From Microdochium bolleyi (Eukaryota; Ascomycota; Sordariomycetes; Xylariales; Microdochiaceae), in NCBI GenBank assembly GCA_001566295.1, contig KQ964267.1:70096-134095 (forward strand): a stretch of 64,000 nucleotides of DNA, written 5' to 3'. The position numbers and the translations under genes were made by a program. The stretch's first letter is position 1, and each line of letters begins with the position of its first letter. This document shows, piece by piece, positions 53,564-62,579 of this stretch. The notes beneath the pieces are model-generated. The model worked only from the letters and a program-made list of their open reading frames with translations. It searched no databases and was not told where the DNA came from.

Positions 53564-55405
53564 ATGATGAACGTCAAGGTCTTCAGCTTCCTCATCGCCT
53601 TTCTGCAACTCTTCGGAGTCTGCCTGGCCCAAGAGTGAGTTGTAACGACCCATTTTCCAGACCAAAACCAAAGCACCTCGACTGACAATCGTTATAGTGC
53701 GCCTCTTTTCATCCAGGGCGGCCTTGAGAGTGCAGTCGCCACCGACGACACTTACAACTCGGGCGGTACGATAGTCGTCAACGGCTTCGTGGTCTCTGTT
53801 CCCACGAACCTTCTTGTGCAGTTCCCTGCCGCCAACGTTCCCTTCAAGGATTTCGCGGCCGATCAGGCTTCCATGCTCGGCTACGAGGTCAATGTAAGTC
53901 CATTCTCATCCCGAAAGGATCGTACTTGGACATCTCTTAACATTCTCCATGCAGGTCATCGGCAACTTCATCAACGGCGTCCCCTGGGCTGCGCAGATCC
54001 TCACGTGGCAGTTCGCCGAGGGCCTCAACAGCGGCTTCATCGAGTCCATCAACCAGGCCGAGGGGACCATGAAGATCCGCGCCGGCCCGACCCTCCGCAT
54101 CAGCGACCCCAACGCCGTCTTCTCTGTTGGCTACACCGGCGCCCCGTTCTTCACCGCGGACGACCAGAGCCCTTCTATCAGCTCGTTCAGCGGCTTCCCC
54201 ATGTGTATCCCCCGCAACAGTTCCGATTCGCTGTTAGTATTGCTCAGCCACTGAGTTCTGGTACTTGGAGAAAGTGACTAATCCGTCTGAGAAGTTGCCC
54301 GGCGACCAACCGCCCGTTCCAGGGATCTGGTACCTTGTAAGCAACGTCCACTCCGCCGTGTACTTAGGTTACTCAATTAACATGTTCGACCAGCACCGCC
54401 CCGAATCCGCTTGTTATGGCCCCTTTCCTTGTCGGAGACTTCGTCACCTTCTCCGGCATAAAGCGCGGCAACGAGTTCATCTGCTTCAGCATCGTGGCCA
54501 TGAATGTCCAGATACTGACCCTGGGCACCGTCGTCTACGTGCGGATGGAGGAGGCCCTTCTCGGCATTGCCAACGTCAACCCCAACGCCGAGCTGGCCGA
54601 GTCCCGTGTAAGTATGATGTTGATGCTATGGCCAACCCCCCCCCCCCCCCCTCGGGCCCCACATACCCACCCNNNNNNNNNNCCTCGTTAACTAATTCCA
54701 ACAATACGTTCACAGATCATCGGCTTCACCTCCAACAACCGCGCCCGCGTTGCCCTTTATGCAATGGACATTGATCCTTGCACGGGCGCTGTGACTGATC
54801 GCATCATCGCCGAGATGGGCCTGCGCAACGCCGAGCAAAACCAGTTCCGCTACCGCGCCGATATCCTCAGCGGCTACGCCCGCGACTACCGCGCAGTCGC
54901 CGAGATCAACGGCGTGCCTCAGACACGCCGCACGATCAATGGACTGCTCGCCGGTAGCTATGTGCAACCAGTAAATGTCTGGGTTCACGGCGAACAGGTG
55001 ATCCCCGGCACGGCGCCGCCGCCGAACGACTTCTCCGAGATGCCGTGGCTCACCAAGGGCGTTGGTGCCGACGCGGACGGGAACATCTGGGGCCCGCTCG
55101 AGCCCTTCCCCCAGACGGGCGTGCTCATCGAGAAGCCGAACTGCGCGAACGCTGCGAGCTCCATTGCCAGCGTGCAGGACGCCGAGCCGAGCTTCACCCC
55201 ATCGTGTAAGTGGTGCCATAGGCTCGACCATTGTGCGAAGAAGATACTGACACCATGGACAGCCGTCCTCCTCGCAGCCGGCGCTCCGCCCAACATCACG
55301 GTAATCGAGTCGCGGGAGCTCGGGGACGAAGGAGCCTTCGTCAAGCGTGTGCCCAGCACCGTCTGGCTGCCCCGGGGCCGCGACAGCAACAAGGCCGCCT
55401 TGTGA
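53564..55405 (+). CDS. secreted protein of unrecognised family, seven exons
   Basis: Exons: 53564-53634, 53698-53893, 53955-54232, 54295-54336, 54394-54607, 54716-55205 and 55263-55405, giving 477 residues; all phases agree. Exon 4 codes only about 14 residues (CPATNRPFQGSGT). Residues 1-22 are a signal peptide (MMNVKVFSFLIAFLQLFGVC). The body is Gly/Asn/Val-rich beta-type sequence with short landmarks such as NGVPWAAQILTWQF, GDFVTFSGIKRG, VYVRMEEALLGIANV and VWVHGEQVIPG. No transmembrane helix and no catalytic motif that I know is present. The intron between exons 5 and 6 contains 16 Cs and a 10-N gap. The last intron is 57 nt and stop-free. Function is unknown; similar text occurs in conserved fungal extracellular proteins. 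Confidence 0.8.
54636..54651. repeat. poly-C tract in an intron
   Basis: Sixteen consecutive Cs, 22 bp before the assembly gap and inside intron 54608-54715. Confidence 0.9.
54673..54682. other. assembly gap (10 N)
   Basis: Ten Ns of probably arbitrary length. They fall inside an intron, so the coding sequence is not interrupted, provided no exon is hidden in the gap. Confidence 0.98.
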
Positions 55406-55886
55406 TCAGTCCATCACTGAACCAGGAGCATCAAGATGCTGCTCAGATACAGTATCACGTCTCGGAAATGCTTTGCCTTGGTGCTTTGCGAAAACCCACA
55501 GTCCCTATCGGCGGTTTCGTTCATGTCTTCTTTCTGCCGGTCGCTGGCACATCTCCTTAGCCCTGCCTCGTTCGGATCTCCGGTGCACGTCTCTCGGCAG
55601 CTGAGTTGACGTCTTGTGCACTGCTTCTCTGTATATACTTGCCCTCCTACAAGTTATGAATCGAGCTTAGTTACGGTCGATTTGCATGTTTCCACATAGT
55701 ATGCCTTGAGAATGAATTGAGCTATGCGTGCTGCACGGCCTGTCAGGGAGCGTCCAGCTTTTCAGGCCACCTCCAGTAACTTGGCGCCCTGAGATGTGCC
55801 TGAAGTGGGTGGCACCAAGTTCTGGCTGCCGATGGCAATCGTGACCCCCTCTAAGACCGCTCGTCGCAACCGAGATGGTATTCTGG
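55406..55886. other. convergent intergenic region
   Basis: 3' flanks of two convergent genes. No gene is seen. Confidence 0.5.
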
Positions 55887-56781
55887 TCAGGCATTCTTGG
55901 CCTTGCGAGCCTCGGGCGAGTCTCCTGCGACCAGCCTCCCGTCGGGCAACTGCACTTCTGTCTTGCGCACCTGCCACAGCACAACGGGGTACGCGATATC
56001 GCACAAGATGGCGAAGCCGCTCATGAACAGTGCCATGGGGCTCACCCAGAATTGATGGGCCTCGGGCCAGTACCACCAGAGCATCCCCGGTGCGAGCTGC
56101 AGGCCAAAGATCGACCCGGCGAAGCGGACCGCCCTGTGAAGACCACAAGGAAAAGGTCAGTGACATTCCATGACCGTGATGATACCAAGAAGATGAAGCT
56201 CACCATATCAAGTACCCCGTCCCGCCCGAATGCCCACGTACCACGATCTGCGCCAGGCTCGCCGCGCTGCACACCCCCTGCGCGAAGCCCGCAGACCAGA
56301 AGCTCAGCTCTGTGGTGTCGAATCCTTCCCTTCCCCTCCAGAACTTGCCCGCCTTCGACCCGTCGAGCACGGGCGCCGCAAAGAACGACATCACGAACGC
56401 CCAGTGCCCGACGCACCCGACAGCCGTCATGCCCATGAGCAGCCAGCCCGCGTGCCGTCCCACGAAACCGCTCGTGCCCGCCCAGTCGGTCTCGGCGTGC
56501 CTCACGAGGCCGTGCACGACGAGCATGTCGAGCGCGAGCCACGTCGCGAAGCCGAGCTGCTCGAGCGGCGTGTCGGCCGCGACGAAGGCGTAGACAATCT
56601 CCCAGGATATGTTGACCGCGAGGCCGCCGAGGGGCATGCCGGAGGACTTTGTCGCGCGGCTGCGGATGTGCATGAGGATGTACGTGATGTCCCAGCACAG
56701 CACGCCTACGCCGAGGAGGACGACCTGCGCGGGGATGAGCCATGCGGGCGCGTGCGGCGGAGGGATGTCGGAGGAGCCCAT
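55887..56781 (-). CDS. PaxB-like membrane terpene cyclase family protein
   Basis: Two exons, 56781-56204 and 56133-55887, give 274 residues. The intron (GTGAGC donor, CACAG acceptor) joins TGYLI-W to AVRFAGS. The start is the ATG at 56781 (MGSSDIPPPHAPAW). Seven hydrophobic segments are visible. VNISWEIVYAFVA and CWDITYILMH fit the conserved acidic helices of the integral membrane cyclases of the PaxB type. These enzymes cyclise epoxidised prenyl chains in indole-diterpene and meroterpenoid pathways. No prenyltransferase, FAD epoxidase or P450 is next to it, so the native substrate is unknown. Many fungi carry orphan copies. The family call rests on topology and short motifs. Confidence 0.75.
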
Positions 56782-58001
56782 GGTCCGTGGTCGTGAAATG
56801 CTGGCTGCGGAATGGCGTGCCCAGACGATTGAGGGATCAAAGATGCGCTTCCTTCGCTTCAAAATGTGTAGATCTCAATGTGGTGCTGACGACGGCCGTC
56901 AAGATTGGGTGCTTACTTGTGGCTGAGTACATCCTTGCTGCAGCCACACTGTGAAGGCGCGAAGGCTTTGTTGAGCTTCGGAACTGCCATGTTGCTGCAA
57001 GTGGGAGGGAATGGCGTGTATGGTGTTTTTCGCAGGGGCGATATTCGGATGACCACAATACAAGAGTAGACTCGTACATCACACTGGAGCCCTCACAAGA
57101 GAATTGCATATGGACCGCCACAAATGTTTTCGTCTTCGCGCGTCAGCCGCCTCGCAGTCGGCCGATCTTGTACTTGTGATACCGTAAAGATTCTCCGATG
57201 GGAATATCTGAATAGTGCTGAGTCGACTGTTTTGTCTCAAAACGCTTTCGTCAGTGCAGCTTCCAATGAGCCGTTCGACTTTCCTGTTACTCAGGATGTG
57301 TTCAATGCATTTTCCATGACGAGCCAAGCATCGGCCAAGCCCCGGTGCGGCAGGACAAACCACGATTGTATCTACACATGGATGTCGTGATCGGAGCATC
57401 AGGGTGGTCTTTCGCCGGCGATGCCCGGTGCCGCTCTTCGTAGGGTACCAGTGAGGTTGTCCAGGATGTGTCAGCGATTCTTTGCCGATCTGGCCAAGCC
57501 CGAGGCTTGCAAGGGGGTCGACTCCGGTGGGGGATATACTCCCCCGAGGGTTCTCCGCTCCGGTGGCACGCGGGGAAATGCCCCCAGGCAGTATGACGCC
57601 GATCAGTAAGAGCAGGCAGGCCTTGGGGTCGACAGATGGTTGGTCCCGGTTCTTGAAGCTTATTGGGACTTTGTGCAGCCTCCTCACTCGGGCACTGCCC
57701 CGTGCTTGCGAAGTCGGACGCAGATCCGCGCACACGCAATGCACGCCCGGCTAAAGGCGACTGTGATACGTGCCTCTCTGAGCCAAGAGATGCCACCCGT
57801 GAGTCCCCTCAGCATGTGGTCATCCGCATCGTCCACCGTCATGCCGTCATCGGGGGAAGACCCCACGCCGGATAATCTGCCCCAAAACTTTCCTCAGAAT
57901 AGACAGTATTTACAATGTCCGTGCAGAATAAGATGCTTCACCACTGAGAGCCTTCTTGATTGTGTCTACCATCAACAACACAGCCCCCCGCCACCGCTAC
58001 A
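56782..58001. other. divergent promoter region
   Basis: 1.2 kb between two divergently transcribed genes. No gene is supported. A 221-codon minus-strand frame (57079-57744) has no domain character. Confidence 0.45.
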
Positions 58002-60187
58002 ATGTTCACCCAAAAAGACAACCGCCTCATCTTCCGCTTCGACGCGGAGCAGCTCTGGATCGAGCCATGGGGGCCCAACGCGCTGCGCGTCCGCGCGACC
58101 AAGACGGCCTCGATGCCCACGGACCAGGACTGGGCGCTGTCCGAGCATGTCCCCGAGACACAAGCCAAGATCGAAATCACCGACGACCTCGCGACCATCG
58201 CCAACGGCGAGATCCAGGCCCGGCTGACCCGGCGCGGCAAGCTGTGCCTGTACAAGGACGGCGGCAAGACGCTCATCCTCGAGGAGTACATGCGCAACCG
58301 GCGGGACGTGACGGACCCCAACGCCAGCGCGCTCGAGATCGAGGCGCGCGAGTTCAAGCCCATCTCCAGCGCCGACAACTACCACCTCACCATGCGGTTC
58401 CAGACCGTCAACGGGGACGCCACCGACGACAGAGACGAGGAGGACGAGGAGGAGGAGAAGATCTTCGGCATGGGTCAGTACCAGCAGCCGTACCTCAACC
58501 TCAAGGGCCAGGACATTGAGCTCGCGCACCGCAACTCGCAGGCGTCCGTCCCCTTCGCCGTGTCCTCGCGCGGGTACGGGTTCCTGTGGAACAACCCGTC
58601 CGTGGGGCGCGCCGTGTTCGGCAAGAACATCACCACGTTCGAGGCCTACTCGACGCGCGTGCTCGACTACTGGGTCACCGTCGGGGACACACCCGCGGAG
58701 ATCGTGCAGGCGTACGCCGGCGTCTCGGGCAAGGTGCCCATGATGCCCGAGTACGGGCTGGGGTTCTGGCAGTGCAAGCTGCGGTACAAGAACCAGGAGG
58801 AGCTCCTGGGCGTCGCGCGGGAGCACAAGAGGCGCGGGATCCCGCTGGATCTGATCGTCGTGGACTTCTTCCACTGGTCGGAGCAGGGCAACTGGTCGTT
58901 CGACACGGCGTACTGGCCTGATCCAGGTAAGTTGGAGGAGGCGTGCAGCCACTACATTACGGACACCAACGCTGACATATACCACCACCCTGGGCATGAA
59001 CAGATGCCATGGTCGCCGAGCTCAAGGCGATGGGCGTCGAGCTCATGATCTCGATCTGGCCGACGGTCGAGCACAAGTCGGTCAACTACCCGGAGATGCT
59101 CGAGAAGGGCTACCTCGTGCGCACGGAGCGCGGAATCCGCTACGCAATGGACTTCCAGGGCGACACGATCCACATCGACCCGACGAACCCGGACGCCCGC
59201 AAGTTCTGGTGGGAGACGGTCAAGAAGAACTACTACTCCAAGGGCATCAAGGTCTTCTGGCTCGACGAGGCGGAGCCCGAGTGAGTGTTTATGTGCAAAT
59301 CCCCCCCGCGCGCTGAGCTCGTGGACTAATGGTCGTTGTGTGCGTGTGTTAGATACTCGGTCTACGACTTTGACAACTACCGGTACCACCTCGGCCCCAA
59401 CACCTCGATCGGCAACATCTACCCGCGCGAGTACGCCCGGACGTTCTATGAGGGCCAGACCGGCGAGGGCCAGCAGAATGTCGTGAACCTGCTGCGCTGC
59501 GCGTGGGCGGGCTCCCAGAAGTACGGCGCGCTCGTGTGGTCCGGGGACATTGCCTCGTCGTGGGGCAGCTTCCGAAACCAGCTCTCGGCCGGGCTGAACA
59601 TGGGCATGGCGGGTCTGCCCTGGTGGACGACCGACATTGGCGGGTTCCACGGCGGGAACCCAGATGATGAGGCGTTCCGGGAGCTGTTCGTCCGGTGGTT
59701 CCAGTGGGCCACGTTCTGCCCCGTCATGCGGAACCACGGGGACAGGGAGCCGCAGCAGAAGCCGCAGAGCGAGAAGGGAGGGGGCAAGTGCGGCAGTGGC
59801 GCGGACAACGAGGTGTGGTCGTACGGGGAGGAGGTCGAGGGGATCTGCGTGCGGTACATCAAGATCCGCGAGAGCATGCGCGAGTACAACCGCGGCCTGA
59901 TGCGGGAGGCGCACGAGAAGGGGTCGCCGGTCATGCGGACGCTGTTCTACGAGTTCCCGGCGGACAAGCGGTGCTGGAACGTGTCGACGCAGTACATGTT
60001 TGGCAGCAAGTACCTCGTGTGCCCCGTGCTCAAGGCCGGGAGGCGGAAGATGAGGGTCTACTTGCCTGTGCTGGAGGGCGGGGCCAAGTGGTCAGAGTTC
60101 GAGGGCAAGAGGAGCTTTGAAGGTGGACAGGATGTCGAGGTCGAGTGCCCCCTAGGAACAATCCCCGTCTTCGTGCGTGAGGCATAG
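58002..60187 (+). CDS. GH31 family alpha-glycosidase, intracellular
   Basis: Three exons, 58002-58926, 59004-59280 and 59353-60187, give 678 residues; both introns (77 and 72 nt) keep phase. The N-terminal beta-sandwich (1-240) is followed by the catalytic barrel. The nucleophile is Asp396 in GIKVFWLDEAEPE. The acid/base is Asp466 in VWSGDIASSW. Other family words are PMMPEYGLGFWQCKLRY, LDLIVVDFFHW and WWTTDIGGF. There is no signal peptide, so it is cytosolic. An acidic run DEEDEEEEK near residues 150-160 is an insertion. GH31 enzymes release alpha-glucose or alpha-xylose from oligosaccharides; the WLDEAEPE type suggests xylosidase-like or broader substrates, which is inference. Confidence 0.93.
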
Positions 60188-60355
60188 ACTGGAACGCGGT
60201 CGCATGTTGGCCTTTGACGCCGAGTCTGGGGCTTCACGACAATCTCACAATAAGTTTCGATATAACGTTTGTCATGTCATTGAAATACGCATAAGTCTAC
60301 AAACAAAACATACGTCCGAAAGCATACATCGCCAGGTCCGTGTCTTCCCTCCTGC

Positions 60356-61885
60356 TCATCGGTTACTCCTCCATTCCACGAATGCTTTCATTGACAACGC
60401 CGGCTTGGAGCGGCCTGGTGGAGTCCAGCCCGGCGCCAGAAACACCTTGCACCGGGCACGGAACGGAAGGTGGATCGTCACTTCCTGGTCGTTGTCGGAG
60501 TCGGCGTCTGTCTCCTGCATCATCTGAAACCTCAGCCTGTCGTAATAATTCAGATAAGGAGGGCGGACGGCGCCCTTGCAACCAAGTATCTCGCGTATCC
60601 TTGCAAATGAGCCGCGCACGAACTGAGAATTGAGGCCGTACCGTGACTCGAGCCTCCGCAATGCAGCAAGCATTAGATCGACGTCTTCTGTCCAACTATG
60701 CGGCAACGGACCCCAACTTGAGTGGCACTTGGCATGTGCGTGCAGGGTCAGGAGGCAGCCCACTGCCCGAAATACCACCAACCCAGATTCGCCGTAGCCA
60801 AAATGAAAAGAATTTTCATGGTAGTTCCACATCCATATCGAAATGCTATCCGCTATCGACGAGTGGCAATCGTTTCTCAACTGTTCTTGGCTTCTGCCAG
60901 GTCCTGCAGAATGGGCGCGGGACGGACAGAGTGCATCGTACATTCGAACCCATCCTCGCAGGTAGTGGTTGGTCACCATCAAGTTCCCGCCATGGACATT
61001 CAAGAGGATCGCGTCCACGAGCCGAGGATCCCGTGGATCGCCTCTCGAGTCAGGCAGTCTTTCACCATTGAGGCATCGACATGCAGTGTGGAGAATCTTC
61101 TCGAGTCGTGGTGCCACGCTGTCATCTTCGGCACCGGTTGCTTGCGGTCTATCGCCCGTCTTGAGAATGGCGCATGCCACCCGCGCGTGGAGGAGAGCAA
61201 GTCTTTCCCTCACATCCGCCGGGCGTGTAGAGCTCTCCTGGCCGAAGAAACGATGCAGCATCTGCATCCGTCGTGTGACGGCTGCGTGGTCGCGATGATG
61301 CAGCAGCAGATGAAGAAGAGCGTGTTGGTACATGATGCTGCTCCATAGTGGCGAGTCCTCCAGGTCATACGCGCCCGCCCACGGCATGGAAATCATCCCA
61401 TCCGCACCGCGGTGGTCTGCAATTTTGTCGATGCAATAAAGGAGAAGACGGCGGGTCCCCGACGCTCGCTCCCAGAGACCCTGATTCAAGGACACGACCG
61501 TGCAGAGGACGAGACACTGGATGATCCTGATCGTGGCTCTTGGGCTCGTCGGGCGTTCTGCGATAGCATTACGGATGGCGGAGGCCGCGAGGCGATCTGC
61601 GATGTCGTTTCTGGGCTCGGTGATCGTCCACATCCGAGGGTTGATGTTCTGCAGGCAGATGGCAACCTCGAGCGCGTATCGAGCCCTGGGCAGGGGCCAC
61701 TGTGATTCCTCCTCAGAAGGACCTCCGTAGTGGACCACATCGATGGCTCTCTGTAGTCCGCGAGTCTTTAGAGTGTCGATGTTGGCAAACAATGGCTCGT
61801 ATGATAACGCCTGCGGAGATGCCTGTAGTGCAGAGTAGAGCCCGTCGACCTGATGGGCTGGGAGTAGTGCCTCGAGGCCGCGCGC
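60356..61885 (-). CDS. regulator-like protein, N terminus unresolved
   Basis: The main exon runs 61885-60356, about 510 codons. It opens ARGLEALLPAHQVDGLY after an in-frame stop that coincides with a CACTAG acceptor, so at least one more exon lies upstream; I could not find one that keeps phase. A nearer ATG at 61792 is internal (MFANIDTLKTRG, reading TTG in the sequence). Helical text such as RARYALEVAICLQNINPRM, IRIIQCLVLCTVVSL and YQHALLHLLLHHRD resembles the middle homology region of fungal transcription factors. No zinc cluster is seen. It lies head-to-head with the C2H2/Zn2Cys6 factor at 62580, separated by about 700 bp. Confidence 0.55.
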   Translation of the reverse strand, partial: ARGLEALLPAHQVDGLYSALQASPQALSYEPLFANIDTLKTRGLQRAIDVVHYGGPSEEESQWPLPRARYALEVAICLQNINPRMWTITEPRNDIADRLAASAIRNAIAERPTSPRATIRIIQCLVLCTVVSLNQGLWERASGTRRLLLYCIDKIADHRGADGMISMPWAGAYDLEDSPLWSSIMYQHALLHLLLHHRDHAAVTRRMQMLHRFFGQESSTRPADVRERLALLHARVACAILKTGDRPQATGAEDDSVAPRLEKILHTACRCLNGERLPDSRGDPRDPRLVDAILLNVHGGNLMVTNHYLRGWVRMYDALCPSRAHSAGPGRSQEQLRNDCHSSIADSISIWMWNYHENSFHFGYGESGLVVFRAVGCLLTLHAHAKCHSSWGPLPHSWTEDVDLMLAALRRLESRYGLNSQFVRGSFARIREILGCKGAVRPPYLNYYDRLRFQMMQETDADSDNDQEVTIHLPFRARCKVFLAPGWTPPGRSKPALSMKAFVEWRSNR

Positions 61886-62579
61886 CTAGTGAGGCCGGTG
61901 AGAGAGGCTGTTGCTGTTGCTGACCATGATGCTGATCGCTGGGTAGGCGTACGCAATCTGTCAGCTAACGAGCAGAGGTTAGCACGGAGCACCAAGATCG
62001 CGGCTGAGAACAGCGCAAGAGGAGAACCAATTACTCACATGTTGGGAAGGATGCGAAGATTCGGCTCTCGCTGGCTCGAGCGGCCCAAACTTGTGAGGTG
62101 GCAGGCAAGATGCGGATCATGAGGCCAAGGCACTTTACGGTATTGTTGAACTCAAGGGAGGCATCGGGGTAAGAACGCGAGCGAGCATGGGAAAGCTGCG
62201 CTGCCAGACATCACGGCAGGGACGACAAGCGCGCAGGAGGGCGCATGCTCCTTCCCGAGAGGAGGCATGTCGGTCGCTCACATGATGACTGTAGAGACTG
62301 TTGGATGTCGACAGTCAATCAATCGTGTCGTTGAAATCCCCTTGGCCTTGTTCTCTCGGCCTTGTTTTGCTGGGCTGGTCAATCCATGGTGTACTTCGGA
62401 AGGGTCGAGCATGACATCCCATAATCCCATCCAACCCCACCCCCACCTCCCCCATCTGCACCGTGTCGCTGCATCCGTCCTCGATCAACACCTCCACACC
62501 CGCCCGACACGACGCACTCCCGCACCGCGCTCCTCCGGCGGCACCGGGCCCACGGCCCCGACGACACGGGCTCGCGACA
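61886..62579. other. divergent region between two regulator genes
   Basis: It should contain the first exon(s) of the minus-strand gene. A candidate is MIRILPATSQVWAARASE at about 62122 with a GTGAGT donor, but phase does not match the main exon. Confidence 0.35.

Noticed and set aside
46126..60187. A biosynthetic gene cluster linking multicopper oxidase, PaxB-like cyclase and GH31
   Set aside because: No backbone synthase, prenyltransferase, P450 or pathway regulator lies among them, and strands and spacing show no co-ordination.
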